Source of the DNA: Pedobacter africanus
Lineage (GTDB): Bacteria; Bacteroidota; Bacteroidia; Sphingobacteriales; Sphingobacteriaceae
NCBI RefSeq assembly: GCF_900176535.1
Contig: NZ_FWXT01000001.1
Coordinates: 2,790,001-2,854,000 of the forward strand
Direction: 5' to 3'
Length of the DNA: 64,000 nt
The translations under genes were made by a program, and so were the position numbers. Positions 50,678 through 59,866 of this stretch are shown here, in pieces (position 1 is the stretch's first letter; every line of letters starts with the position of its first letter). The notes under the pieces were generated by a model. That model was not told the DNA's origin. It worked only from the letters and a program-made list of their open reading frames with translations, and did no database searches.

Positions 50678-51178
50678 CTACCAATTTGCAAATGCTTTGT
50701 TAAAAATGTCCTCCGTAAGCTGCGCAAGTACATCTTTTACCAGTCCCTGTTCCATGCTCTGAAAGCTGCCTGTTAGCGGAAAATCTTTGAAGCGTTCAAA
50801 AGATTGCTCAAAGCTGAGCTTAGGGTTCAGGTTATTGGTATATTTTACCATGATGGTGATGCTTAACCTGTTGGCACCTGCCGTTGGCCTGTTGTTGTCC
50901 TGTAAAGCTACCGGGCTAACCGAATAGCCAGTGATATTGCCAGAAAAAACACCGTGCGCATCGTTCTGTGTGATGCTCAGGCGCGTCTGGTTACGAATCC
51001 TGGTTTTCAGCTCCTCAGTAAACAGCGAGCTTAAATAAGGCACCACCAGCGGAGCGTTGTTCTCAAAAGTAACTACCGAAACGGTTTTCATCTCGGCGGG
51101 GATAGAGGCGCCATTCAAGCCTATTTTACATCCGCTGAATGTAAAAAACAACAAGACAATTACTGCTAGTTTTTTCAT
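50678..51178 (-). CDS. lptE: LptE-like LPS-assembly lipoprotein
   Basis: 166 residues. The N-terminus is a lipoprotein signal with lipobox FSGC at about residues 14-17, so the mature protein starts at the cysteine and would sit in the outer membrane. The remaining 150 residues include KTVSVVTFENNAPLVVPYLS and FTEELKTRI, which match the LptE family of Bacteroidota, the plug/partner of LptD in LPS transport. Direct evidence is limited to this motif and position, since LptE is poorly conserved. It starts two bases after the sigma-54 activator stop. Confidence 0.8.
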   Translation of the reverse strand: MKKLAVIVLLFFTFSGCKIGLNGASIPAEMKTVSVVTFENNAPLVVPYLSSLFTEELKTRIRNQTRLSITQNDAHGVFSGNITGYSVSPVALQDNNRPTAGANRLSITIMVKYTNNLNPKLSFEQSFERFKDFPLTGSFQSMEQGLVKDVLAQLTEDIFNKAFANW

Positions 51179-51180
51179 CC

Positions 51181-52416
51181 TTAGTTTAAGTTCAGTTCTT
51201 TAATCTTTCTGTATAAAGTGCGTTCTGATATGCCCAGCTCCTGTGCAGCAAACTTACGCTTGCCCTTATGCTTTTTTAAGGCTTTTTTGATCAGATCGGA
51301 TTCCTTATCAATCAGCGAAAGGGATTCTTCCACTTCTTCGGCATCCTGCGTATAGTTGTATTCACCTGAAGGACTTTGCAATGGGTTTTTGATGGTCAGC
51401 GTCGCTTCATTGCCCAATGTCTGGTCTACATCCTGGTACAGCTGGTTGATATAATGCGGATTGTCGGCAATAATATGTGAAGTGTTGCCGCCACTCTGGA
51501 TGATCTCGGCAACCAGCTTTTTCAGCTCAACCATATCTTTCTTCATGTCAAAAAGCACTTTATAGAGAATGTCGCGCTCTGAAAAGTCATCTTTACTGCC
51601 ACTATTGTTGATGGCCATAGGCAGGTTGCTGCCGCTTTCATTCGGGATATAGTTTAGCAAGGCTGCGCCTGTTACGTTCCTGTCTTTTTCCAGTACGCAA
51701 ACTTGCTCGGCTATATTTTTCAACTGTCGTACATTGCCTGGCCAGCTGTAATTGGTGAGGATCTGGATAGCATCAGGCTCAAGCTGTATGCCCGGGCTTC
51801 TGTATTTATCACTGAAATCAGCAGAAAATTTGCGAAATAACAGGTAAATATCCTCCTTACGCTCGTGTAAAGCGGGTATACGCAGAGGTACCGTATTCAG
51901 CCTGTAGTATAAATCTTCACGGAATTTTCCCGATTTTACCCGGTCATAAACGTCTACGTTGGTTGCGGCGATGATCCGCACATCTGTTTTTTGTACTTTG
52001 GAAGAACCTACACGCAGGTATTCCCCGCTTTCCAGCACCCTTAGTAAACGGGCTTGTGTGCCCAGGGGCAGTTCGGCCACCTCATCCAAAAAAATGGTAC
52101 CACCATTAGCCACCTCAAAATAACCTTTACGGGCTTCATGGGCACCGGTAAAGGATCCTTTCTCATGCCCAAACAATTCTGAATCGATGGTGCCTTCCGG
52201 AATGGCCCCGCAGTTTACGGCAATAAAGGCACCATGCTTACGGGCACTCATCTGGTGAATAATGTGCGAGAAAACCTCTTTACCGCTACCACTTTCGCCG
52301 GTAATTAACACAGACATGTCGGTTGGCGCCACCTGTCTGGCTATATCTATTGCCCGGTTCAGCAACGGAGAGCCACCTATAATTCCAAACCGGTTTTTAA
52401 TATCCTGTATATCCAT
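51181..52416 (-). CDS. Sigma-54-dependent activator without a receiver domain
   Basis: 411 residues. It begins directly with the AAA+ domain: Walker A ITGESGSGKE (38-47), the sigma-54 contact loop GSFTGA (87-92), Walker B IFLDEVAELP (108-117) and the sensor region YYRLNTVPLRIPAL. A divergent linker of about 100 residues leads to a Fis-type helix-turn-helix at the C-terminus (HKGKRKFAAQELGISERTLY, about 383-402). There is no N-terminal sensory or receiver domain, so control must be through expression, partner binding or the linker. It lies between miaB and lptE in the same operon. Confidence 0.93.
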   Translation of the reverse strand: MDIQDIKNRFGIIGGSPLLNRAIDIARQVAPTDMSVLITGESGSGKEVFSHIIHQMSARKHGAFIAVNCGAIPEGTIDSELFGHEKGSFTGAHEARKGYFEVANGGTIFLDEVAELPLGTQARLLRVLESGEYLRVGSSKVQKTDVRIIAATNVDVYDRVKSGKFREDLYYRLNTVPLRIPALHERKEDIYLLFRKFSADFSDKYRSPGIQLEPDAIQILTNYSWPGNVRQLKNIAEQVCVLEKDRNVTGAALLNYIPNESGSNLPMAINNSGSKDDFSERDILYKVLFDMKKDMVELKKLVAEIIQSGGNTSHIIADNPHYINQLYQDVDQTLGNEATLTIKNPLQSPSGEYNYTQDAEEVEESLSLIDKESDLIKKALKKHKGKRKFAAQELGISERTLYRKIKELNLN

Positions 52417-52428
52417 TTATACTTTTTT

Positions 52429-53868
52429 CTAGTTCACCACTGTACCTAGCAACGTAGCTGAAGTACAACGGTCTATATGCACATTTACATACTGACCGGC
52501 TTTTACCCCCTCTGTAGCGGGGAAAACAACCATTGCATTCTGGTCGTTCCGGCCACAAAAGTCCTTATCCGATTTTTTAGAGGTCCCCTCTACAAGAATC
52601 CTAACAGTTTTTCCAACAAATTGTTGCAGGCGGAACAAAGAAGTTTCCTGTTGTTTGGCTAGGATCTCGGCAAGCCTGCGTTTTTTTACTTCTTCAGGGA
52701 TGTCATCTTCCAGCTTTCTCGCAGCCAATGTTCCCGGTCTTTCCGAATAACTGAAAGTGAAAGCGAAATCATAGCCTACGTAGTCCATAATGCTCAGGGT
52801 TTCCTGATGCTCTTCTTCTGTTTCCGTACAAAAGCCTGCAATGATATCCGATGAGATGGCACAGTCGGGTATGATCCGTTTGATGGCGTCCACCCTGTTG
52901 ATGTACCATTCCCGGGTATAAGTACGGTTCATCAATTCCAGAACCCGTGTGCTGCCGGATTGAACAGGCAGGTGTATGTAGTTACAGATGTTATCGTATT
53001 TGGCGATCGTGTACAAAACTTCGTCCGTAATGTCTTTAGGGTGGGAAGTGGAAAACCTGATCCGGAGTTCAGGGCTGATCAGCGCAACTTTTTCCAGTAA
53101 CTGGGCAAAGTTAACTTCAATTGCCAGGTTTTCGTTGTTTTCTTGCGTATCAGTACCCTTCCACTTGTAAGAATCGACGTTTTGCCCCAATAAAGTAATC
53201 TCCTTATAACCCTTGTTAAACAGGTCCTGTGCTTCGGCAAGTATAGAATGCGGATCCCTGCTTCTTTCGCGGCCTCTTGTAAAAGGCACAACACAGAAAG
53301 AGCACATGTTGTCGCAGCCGCGCATGATAGAAATGAATGCAGTGATGCCATTTCCGTTCAAACGTACGGGATTGATATCGGCATAAGTTTCCTCACGGGA
53401 TAAAAGCACATTGATGGCTTTCTGGCCACTTTCTACCTCGTTCAGCAACTGCGGAAGCTCACGATAGGCATCAGGGCCAACCACAACGTCAACCAGTTTT
53501 TCCTCTTCCAGGAATTTAGATTTCAATCGCTCGGCCATGCAGCCGAGTACCCCTACAATCAGTTTTGGATTTTTGCGTTTCTCTGCTCCGAATTGCGACA
53601 ATCTGTTGCGTACCCGTTGTTCTGCGTTTTCACGGATAGAGCAGGTGTTGATGAATACCACATCAGCTTCTTTATAGTCGCCCGTAGTTTCAAAACCCTG
53701 ATCCAGTAAAATCGAGGCAACAATTTCGCTGTCGGCAAAATTCATCTGGCAGCCATAACTTTCAATGTACAGCTTCCGGCCATTGCGTACCAAAGGTGCA
53801 TCAACAACCAAAGCCTCACCCTGGCGCGCTTCATCGTGTTTCTTATCTGTCAGCTCTAAATCAATCAT
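52429..53868 (-). CDS. miaB: tRNA-2-methylthio-N6-dimethylallyladenosine synthase
   Basis: 479 residues. It adds the 2-methylthio group to i6A37 of tRNAs reading UNN codons. The N-terminal MTTase domain has C40, C76 and C110 (YGCQMNFADSE, NTCSIRE, LGCMAE) for one cluster. The radical SAM motif is C185xxxC189xxC192 in GCDNMCSFC. A TRAM domain follows at about 410-475 with RNDQNAMVVFP. The length is in the family range. It is the first gene of a five-gene operon and has its own -33/-7 promoter. Confidence 0.97.
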   Translation of the reverse strand: MIDLELTDKKHDEARQGEALVVDAPLVRNGRKLYIESYGCQMNFADSEIVASILLDQGFETTGDYKEADVVFINTCSIRENAEQRVRNRLSQFGAEKRKNPKLIVGVLGCMAERLKSKFLEEEKLVDVVVGPDAYRELPQLLNEVESGQKAINVLLSREETYADINPVRLNGNGITAFISIMRGCDNMCSFCVVPFTRGRERSRDPHSILAEAQDLFNKGYKEITLLGQNVDSYKWKGTDTQENNENLAIEVNFAQLLEKVALISPELRIRFSTSHPKDITDEVLYTIAKYDNICNYIHLPVQSGSTRVLELMNRTYTREWYINRVDAIKRIIPDCAISSDIIAGFCTETEEEHQETLSIMDYVGYDFAFTFSYSERPGTLAARKLEDDIPEEVKKRRLAEILAKQQETSLFRLQQFVGKTVRILVEGTSKKSDKDFCGRNDQNAMVVFPATEGVKAGQYVNVHIDRCTSATLLGTVVN

Positions 53869-54165
53869 AAATAATCACTTTTATGGGGCTTCAAAAATAA
53901 GGAATAATATTTACAAATGACAAATTGGCAGAAATATTACTTTTCAATAGAACTTGAGCAGAAAAGCCCTTTGTAACCAATTGATCATAACAATATATTG
54001 AAGGTTCATATTGAATTTAAAAAGGCTTTAGCCGAGGGGAATCCGAAAGAAACCCGAAATGAAGCCGGTATGAACCTGCTATGAAAAAAAAATACAATAA
54101 AAGAAGCAACGCTTATAGGACTTTTTAGTGAAGGCGTTGTCTTGTATGCAGATTTTGGGAAAAAT
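53869..54165. other. Intergenic region between miaB and the glycosyltransferase-like gene
   Basis: 297 AT-rich bases. They hold the miaB promoter at the left end and a short palindrome CAATATATTG near 53990. I see no convincing gene, and no full -7 match for the rightward gene. Confidence 0.5.
53892..53924 (-). promoter_or_regulatory. Promoter of the miaB-secG operon
   Basis: On the minus strand TTTG (53921-53924), a 21-base spacer and TATTTTTG (53892-53899), 23 bases before the miaB ATG. It is one of the best -33/-7 matches in the window. Confidence 0.65.
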
Positions 54166-55173
54166 ATGCTTCAATACTGCACTTTATTTAATTCATTGTA
54201 TCTGACGCGTGGCCTGGCCATGTACAATTCACTTTTAAAGCATTGCCGTGATTTCCACCTGTATATTGTGGCATTTGATGACGATTGCTTTTATGCTTTG
54301 TCGAAACTGCAGCTGGAACATGCTACGATCATTCCATTAAGCGATTTTGAGAATGAAAACCTGTTGGCGGTAAAGGCAGACAGGACGGCCGGCGAATACT
54401 GCTGGACTTGTGCCTCTTCATCGGTTAAGTATTGCATAGAAACTTACGGGCTCGACCATTGCACCTACGTTGATGCGGACCTCTTGTTCTTCAGTAATCC
54501 AAAAGTATTGTACGATGAAATGGCTGAAAAGTCAGTGCTGATTACAAGCCACAGGTATACACCGCAGTTCGACCAGAGTGCTACCAGCGGAATTTACTGT
54601 GTGCAATATGTAACATTTAAAAATACAGCAGAGGGCATGGCTGTTTTAAATAACTGGGTTAATGCTTGTCTTGAATGGTGTTTTAACAGGTTTGAAGACA
54701 ATAAATTTGGCGATCAGAAGTACCTGGACACCTGGACACAGCAATTCAGTGGGGTACATGAGCTGGAACACCTTGGCGGTGGCGTAGCGCCGTGGAACGT
54801 ACAGCAATATGCTTTTGATCACGCCTCGGGAAGTATTCAGGGACTGGAACTGGCCAGCAATAGTCGTTTTAACCTGGTTTTTTATCATTATCATGGATTT
54901 GCCTATGCCCTAAACAACAATTATATGCTGACCAATGATACCTATCCTTTAAACCGGAACCAGATCAAACATATTTACAAACCTTATGTTCTGGCGCTTT
55001 CAGAAGCAGAAGGCCAGATTGAACTATTGGAAGAAAACATTCAGGCTTATAAGGCCACCAATGATGGGGCCTGGGTGAAACAAGTGATCGGAAGATCGGT
55101 GCTGTTCTTTTTAAGAGGATTTTATAAGCAATTCTATTCCAAACGTGCCATAGAATACGGTTTCCAGAATTAA
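54166..55173 (+). CDS. Glycosyltransferase-like protein (GT-A fold, DxD-type)
   Basis: 335 residues from the ATG at 54166; an in-frame TTG at 54142 would add eight residues that look unrelated. The N-terminal half reads as a nucleotide-sugar transferase: YCTLFNSLYLTRGLAMYNSL, then HLYIVAFDDDC, and YVDADLLFFSNP with a DxD-like metal site near residue 105. The C-terminal half has EHLGGGVAPWNVQ and FYHYHGF, with many histidines and aromatics. Related Bacteroidota proteins are annotated simply as glycosyl transferases, and donor and acceptor are unknown. The gene stands alone. Confidence 0.72.
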   Translation: MLQYCTLFNSLYLTRGLAMYNSLLKHCRDFHLYIVAFDDDCFYALSKLQLEHATIIPLSDFENENLLAVKADRTAGEYCWTCASSSVKYCIETYGLDHCTYVDADLLFFSNPKVLYDEMAEKSVLITSHRYTPQFDQSATSGIYCVQYVTFKNTAEGMAVLNNWVNACLEWCFNRFEDNKFGDQKYLDTWTQQFSGVHELEHLGGGVAPWNVQQYAFDHASGSIQGLELASNSRFNLVFYHYHGFAYALNNNYMLTNDTYPLNRNQIKHIYKPYVLALSEAEGQIELLEENIQAYKATNDGAWVKQVIGRSVLFFLRGFYKQFYSKRAIEYGFQN

Positions 55174-55199
55174 TGAAGCCATAGTTCCTGAAATTTAGT

Positions 55200-55229
55200 A
55201 TTTTAGTGCTTGGTTAAAACACTAAAATG
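55200..55229 (+). promoter_or_regulatory. Inverted repeat covering the CHRD gene start codon
   Basis: ATTTTAGTG (55200-55208) and CACTAAAAT (55220-55228) are perfect inverted repeats of 9 bp around an 11-base loop. The right arm contains the first two bases of the ATG at 55227, so it could be a hairpin blocking initiation or an operator overlapping the start. Confidence 0.5.
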
Positions 55230-55703
55230 AGCAAGATCATCAGGGGCATGGCAGGAATAATTGTGGCTGCCGGTCTTTTTTTTGGGACAGGCTGTAAGAA
55301 GCAAGAGGGATCGGAAGATACGCGGATTAAACCTCCCGTCAGGACTTATGTGGTAACGGCAAGGATAGATAAAAAAGGTACCAACAGCAATTCTGAGGGA
55401 ACCGCTGTGCTAAAGGGTACTTATGATGAGGGAACAAAGGAATTGAATTATACACTTGAATATAAAGATCTGGTACCTCAATTAATTACCCTCAGAAGCG
55501 GAGCCAAAGGTTCTGTGGGAACTTTGGTAAAAGAGCTGTATGTGAATACAGCTGAAAAGGCAGCTCCTTTAACGGTAAAAGGGGGATTTACCTTAACCTC
55601 TTTGCAGGAAAGGAATTTGCTGAAAGGGCAGTGGTTTGTTGCTATTGGTACTTTGACATTAAATCCTGAGATATCGGGGATACTTACACTGAAGCAAAAG
55701 TAG
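55227..55703 (+). CDS. CHRD domain lipoprotein
   Basis: 158 residues. A signal peptide with lipobox GTGC makes C23 the lipidated residue. The mature part is one CHRD domain: YVVTARIDKKGTNSNSEGTA, then LKGTYDEGTKELNYTLEY and a final GILTLK. CHRD domains, first named from chordin, are beta-rich and of unknown role in bacteria. The gene starts 7 bases before the ECF sigma gene, which makes it the first gene of the sigma-FecR-receptor operon. That placement is unusual and suggests a co-regulated surface lipoprotein. Confidence 0.83.
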   Translation: MSKIIRGMAGIIVAAGLFFGTGCKKQEGSEDTRIKPPVRTYVVTARIDKKGTNSNSEGTAVLKGTYDEGTKELNYTLEYKDLVPQLITLRSGAKGSVGTLVKELYVNTAEKAAPLTVKGGFTLTSLQERNLLKGQWFVAIGTLTLNPEISGILTLKQK

Positions 55704-55710
55704 GATTGGC

Positions 55711-56319
55711 ATGGGGCAGGTGGGCTTTAAGGATGAAGACAGGCATTTGCTGGATGCAATTGTACAGCAAGACAGGCAGCAATTTGAAGTGTTGTATAAA
55801 AAATATTATCAGCAACTGTTCGCCATTGCCCTGAGATATGTTGAACATACACAGGTGGCAGAGGAAATTGTACATGATGTATTCATCACCATATGGGATA
55901 AAGCGGCGTATTTAAATATTCAGCATTCGGTGAAAGGTTACCTGTTTAAATCTATTGTGAACTCGGCGCTAAACTATATAAAAAAAAATAAGTCAGATGC
56001 TAAAAAACAATTACAGTATCTGTCGGTAAGCGATACAGAAAATGTGGTACAGTACCAGGATGATGAAGCCGATGAAGCGATGTTAAATGCTTTGGAAGAA
56101 GCGTTGAAGCTGCTTCCCGATAAATGCAGACAGGTAATGTACCTTAGCCGGTTCGGAAAATTGAAACAACAGGAAATTGCCGATCAGATGGATATCTCGA
56201 TAAAAACAGTTAAAAACCATCTAACCTATGGTTTTCAGAAACTAAGGGAGCACCTGGAAAAACGAAAACAAATGATAATTTCTATTTTAATACTCTTAAA
56301 TATATTAACGCAAAAATGA
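55711..56319 (+). CDS. ECF RNA polymerase sigma factor of the FecI-like Bacteroidota group
   Basis: 202 residues. Region 2 includes FEVLYKKYYQQLFAIALRYV and EEIVHDVFITIWDKA; region 4 has LPDKCRQVMYLSRF and KQQEIADQMDISIKTVKNHL, a helix-turn-helix. This is the sigma-70 group paired with FecR anti-sigma proteins and TonB receptors, which passes outer-membrane substrate binding on to transcription. The last 15 residues (MIISILILLNILTQK) are hydrophobic and unlike the usual polar tail, so a membrane-seeking tail is possible. FecR follows after 7 bases. Confidence 0.94.
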   Translation: MGQVGFKDEDRHLLDAIVQQDRQQFEVLYKKYYQQLFAIALRYVEHTQVAEEIVHDVFITIWDKAAYLNIQHSVKGYLFKSIVNSALNYIKKNKSDAKKQLQYLSVSDTENVVQYQDDEADEAMLNALEEALKLLPDKCRQVMYLSRFGKLKQQEIADQMDISIKTVKNHLTYGFQKLREHLEKRKQMIISILILLNILTQK

Positions 56320-56326
56320 ACCTCTT

Positions 56327-57322
56327 ATGAAACAATTTGAAACAAACGAAGAATTGATATATGCCCTGATCATAGATGATCTGGATGGGGCAATTACACC
56401 TTCGGACAAGGTTTTCCTGTATCAATGGAGGTCTGCTGCCGCTGAAAATGAAAATACCTATCAGGACTTTTTAAGCGTTCAGCTGAATATGGATAAGTTG
56501 TACCAAAGAGACAGGTCTGATGTAGAGAATTCCTGGAAGGCCCTGGACAAGAAGATCGTACAGAAGCTGCAAGCTCAGCAGTTTCCACAAAAAGGGCGAA
56601 GTATCCGCTTTTGGTTCTCAGCTGCAGCTGCGGCGATGATACTTTTGTCGCTGACTTATTATTTCATAAATGACAGCAGGTATGTCGTTGTTTCTACAGC
56701 AAATCATACTGCAATTACCCGTGTTGTTTTGCCCGACGGTACGGAAGTGAGCCTCAATGCAGGAACAACCATCAAATACCTTAAACACGATTTTGTAAAA
56801 CATAGAAAACTGGAACTGAAAACCGGAGAGGTCTTTATTCATGTTGCCCCGCACAATGATTCACGGTTTAGTGTTGACCTGGGGGATGTGACAGCTGAGG
56901 ATATTGGCACAAGTTTTAACGTGGTCAAAAATGATAAAAAAGTAAGCGTTATTGTGGAAGAAGGGAAAGTTGCCCTTAAGCATTTACAACTGGACAGGAG
57001 CGTAATGCTAAGCGCCGGAAAACTCGGTGTTTATGACATCGGTACCCAGGCACTTGCGGTAGCCGACAATCCGAATGTCAATTACAAGGCCTGGCTTGAC
57101 AGGAAGTTTATTTTTAAGGAAATCTCTGTCGTGCAGGCTGCGGAACAGCTGGAAAAAGCCTATCAGGTACCGGTCAGGGTTAAAGATGAATCTTTAAAAA
57201 ACCGAAAGCTAACGGCCAGCCTGCATTATCAAACTTTGGATAGCGCTCTTGCAGTAATTTCTGCATCTTTGCAGTGCAAGGTAACCAAAGAGAAAAACAG
57301 GTATGTTTTATCAGACCATTAA
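56327..57322 (+). CDS. FecR-family anti-sigma factor/regulator
   Basis: 331 residues. A cytoplasmic N-terminal domain (about 1-90) would bind the sigma factor; a single membrane helix lies at 94-114. The periplasmic FecR domain (about 118-215) has RVVLPDGTEVSLNAGT and GEVFIHVAPHNDSRF, and a C-terminal DUF4974-like domain (about 250-331) has FKEISVVQAAEQLEKAY. It senses the state of the receptor's N-terminal domain and controls the sigma factor. Its 3' end overlaps the receptor gene by 20 bases. Confidence 0.94.
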   Translation: MKQFETNEELIYALIIDDLDGAITPSDKVFLYQWRSAAAENENTYQDFLSVQLNMDKLYQRDRSDVENSWKALDKKIVQKLQAQQFPQKGRSIRFWFSAAAAAMILLSLTYYFINDSRYVVVSTANHTAITRVVLPDGTEVSLNAGTTIKYLKHDFVKHRKLELKTGEVFIHVAPHNDSRFSVDLGDVTAEDIGTSFNVVKNDKKVSVIVEEGKVALKHLQLDRSVMLSAGKLGVYDIGTQALAVADNPNVNYKAWLDRKFIFKEISVVQAAEQLEKAYQVPVRVKDESLKNRKLTASLHYQTLDSALAVISASLQCKVTKEKNRYVLSDH

Positions 57323-59858
57323 ACAAGCATTTTTTACACTTCTTTTTTTTTGTCTGTTCTGCTCTGCAAAATCTTTTGCCCAGCAAGGAAACCTTCTTGA
57401 AAATAAAATTACCATTCAGTTGCCTGCAGACTCCCTGATCAGGACGCTGCTCAGGCTGGAACAGAAAAGCGGGAGCAATTTTGCTTTTGATCCTGACCAG
57501 CTCAGAACCATACGGGTTCCCGGAAGCCGCTTCGTGGAAGCTCCACTGAGTAGGGTACTCGACAGGATCCTGTTTGGTACTGGCCTTGGTTTTAAGCAAA
57601 TTGGTAATGATATTGTAATTGCACCTGAAAAAGCGCAGGCATGGACCATTCATGGGCATGTGCGTGACCGCTCGAATGGAGAAGAACTGATTGGCGCTAC
57701 GGTTCAGGTCCCTGCCCTTGAGGCTGGCATCAATACCAATCAGTATGGCTTCTATTCTATTTCTATCCCCGAAGGGACTTATTTACTGCTCATTTCGCAT
57801 CCTGGCTACCAGAACGTCCGGAAGATGATCCGGCTGGATAGAAACCGGCAGGAAGAAATAGAGCTTGCCCTGAAAGAGCGCAATCTGGAAGAAGTGGTCA
57901 TTAAAAGGTCTGACGTCAGCCCTAATCCGATATTGCGCAACGAGCAGAATTTTGGGCCGAGACAACTTAGCCATGTACCCTATTATGCCGGTGAAACCGA
58001 TGTAATGAAAAGGCTGCAGATGGAAAATGGCATTAAGAACATTACAGAAGGTAGTTCTGCATTGTTCGTCAGGGGTGGAAATTCGGATCAGAACCTGATT
58101 TTGCTGGACGAGGCCATTGTTTATAACCCCTCTCATCTGTATGGACTGGTATCGGTTTTCAATGCGGATGCGGTAAACAACCTCCAGGTTTACCGGGATT
58201 ATATGCCCGCCAACTTTGGCGGGAGACTTTCATCGGTAATTGTAAACAGGATGGCAGAGGGTAATAGTAAAGAATTTCATGTGAATGGCGGAATTAACCT
58301 GATGTCAGCCCGCATAGCAGCTGAAGGTCCCATAGTGAAGGATAAAAGCTCGTTCATCGTGGCTTACCGTCGCAGCCTGCTGGACGTATTCCAAAGCCAG
58401 TTTAAACTCTTTAATCCCAACTCTGTTTACTACGATATCAATGCCAAGGCCAATTATAAAATAAACAAGGACAACAGTATTTTTTATTCGGCTTATATTG
58501 GAAAGGATCACCTGCTCTCAGAGAATTCCTACACCAACGATTGGGGTAATTTAACCTCCACCCTACGCTGGAACCATATTTTTAATTCGAGGGTATTTTT
58601 AAATGTTTCGGCCATTTATAGTAATTACAGCAACCTGCTTGACCTGAATGCCGATACTTTATCGCAAAAAAGTCAGTGGAGCACTGGTGTAAGAGACCTG
58701 ACCTTAAAGGCTGACTATACCTATTTCCGCAGCCCGACGAACCAGATTAAATTTGGCATTTCGGGCATATATCATCAGTTTTCTCCTGGTGAAATGTTCC
58801 GGCAGGAAGCTTTTGAGTTTAACATTTCCAGGGACAGATCGATTGAGACAGCAATTTACTATGCCCAGCAAATTTCCCTGGGCAGGCGTTTTGAATTAAA
58901 CTATGGATTGCGGATGGGTTTTTTCAGGAACTCCGAGGAAAAGCGGAATGTTTTTGACGATAAGGGGAACAGGCTGAAGAAATATGAGCATACTTTCTTT
59001 GCCAATCCCGAACCCAGGCTGAACATCAGCTATCTGGCTGCGGCAAACCAGCGCATATATGCTACTTATAACCTGAACTACCAATATTTGCAGCTGATCC
59101 AGAACAGTACCCTGGCTTTTTCTTCGCTGGAACCCTGGATTCCCGCTTCAGCAAAAATCAAACCTCAAAGGTCCAGTCATGTTGCGCTTGGCTATCGCTA
59201 TGCGCCATTGAATTACCTCTTTTCGGCCAGTGTATATTATAAAAGGTTAAGCAACCAGCTCGACCTGACGGGACATGCCCAGATTATCCGTAACCCAGAG
59301 GTGAGGACCCAGTTGAAGGCCGGCAGCTCAGACGCTTATGGCCTGGAATTGGAGATGAGTAAAACTGCAGGCAAGTTTTCGGGAGCCTTAGCTTACAGCT
59401 ATTCCAGGGCCTACCGGAAAATTGCCGGTATAAATTTTGGGGAACGTTTTGTGGCCAATTATGACATTCCGCATGAACTAAAGCTTACCGCCAGGTACGA
59501 ACTGAACAACAGGTTTTCATTTCAGTCGTTTTTTACCTATACAACCGGCCGTCCGCTTACTTTGCCTGTAGGCTACTACCAACATGATGGCCTTAACGTG
59601 CCTATTTTTGAAGGAAGAAATACCGACCGTTTCCCAGATTTCAGCAGGCTGGATATTTCTGCACAGTACCGGCTACAATCCAGACTTGGCGGAAAGCGTG
59701 CCCTGTCGCATACCATCTCAATAGGGGTTTATAATTTATATAACCGAAAAAATCCCTTATATTACCATCTGAACTCTTCTTCATTTGAATCAAAAAGAAG
59801 TACTATTGAATATGGTTTCGGTTTTTACCCATGGCTTGCATATAGCTTTAAAATTTGA
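57303..59858 (+). CDS. TonB-dependent receptor with N-terminal secretin/TonB short (STN) domain
   Basis: 851 residues. Signal peptide (1-27), STN domain (about 36-107, LPADSLIRTLLRLEQKSGSN and following), which is the part that contacts FecR in signalling receptors, a carboxypeptidase-regulatory-like domain (about 115-192), a TonB-box-like LEEVVI (195-200), a plug (about 215-340) and a C-terminal barrel ending AYSFKI. It binds and imports an unknown substrate and reports it to the adjacent sigma/FecR pair. The start is an ATG inside fecR. Confidence 0.93.
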   Translation: MFYQTIKQAFFTLLFFCLFCSAKSFAQQGNLLENKITIQLPADSLIRTLLRLEQKSGSNFAFDPDQLRTIRVPGSRFVEAPLSRVLDRILFGTGLGFKQIGNDIVIAPEKAQAWTIHGHVRDRSNGEELIGATVQVPALEAGINTNQYGFYSISIPEGTYLLLISHPGYQNVRKMIRLDRNRQEEIELALKERNLEEVVIKRSDVSPNPILRNEQNFGPRQLSHVPYYAGETDVMKRLQMENGIKNITEGSSALFVRGGNSDQNLILLDEAIVYNPSHLYGLVSVFNADAVNNLQVYRDYMPANFGGRLSSVIVNRMAEGNSKEFHVNGGINLMSARIAAEGPIVKDKSSFIVAYRRSLLDVFQSQFKLFNPNSVYYDINAKANYKINKDNSIFYSAYIGKDHLLSENSYTNDWGNLTSTLRWNHIFNSRVFLNVSAIYSNYSNLLDLNADTLSQKSQWSTGVRDLTLKADYTYFRSPTNQIKFGISGIYHQFSPGEMFRQEAFEFNISRDRSIETAIYYAQQISLGRRFELNYGLRMGFFRNSEEKRNVFDDKGNRLKKYEHTFFANPEPRLNISYLAAANQRIYATYNLNYQYLQLIQNSTLAFSSLEPWIPASAKIKPQRSSHVALGYRYAPLNYLFSASVYYKRLSNQLDLTGHAQIIRNPEVRTQLKAGSSDAYGLELEMSKTAGKFSGALAYSYSRAYRKIAGINFGERFVANYDIPHELKLTARYELNNRFSFQSFFTYTTGRPLTLPVGYYQHDGLNVPIFEGRNTDRFPDFSRLDISAQYRLQSRLGGKRALSHTISIGVYNLYNRKNPLYYHLNSSSFESKRSTIEYGFGFYPWLAYSFKI

Positions 59859-59866
59859 TCTCTGAT

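Noticed and set aside
54081..54128. 15-codon frame (ATG AAA AAA AAA ...) before the glycosyltransferase-like gene
   Set aside because: Too short and low in complexity, with no supporting site.
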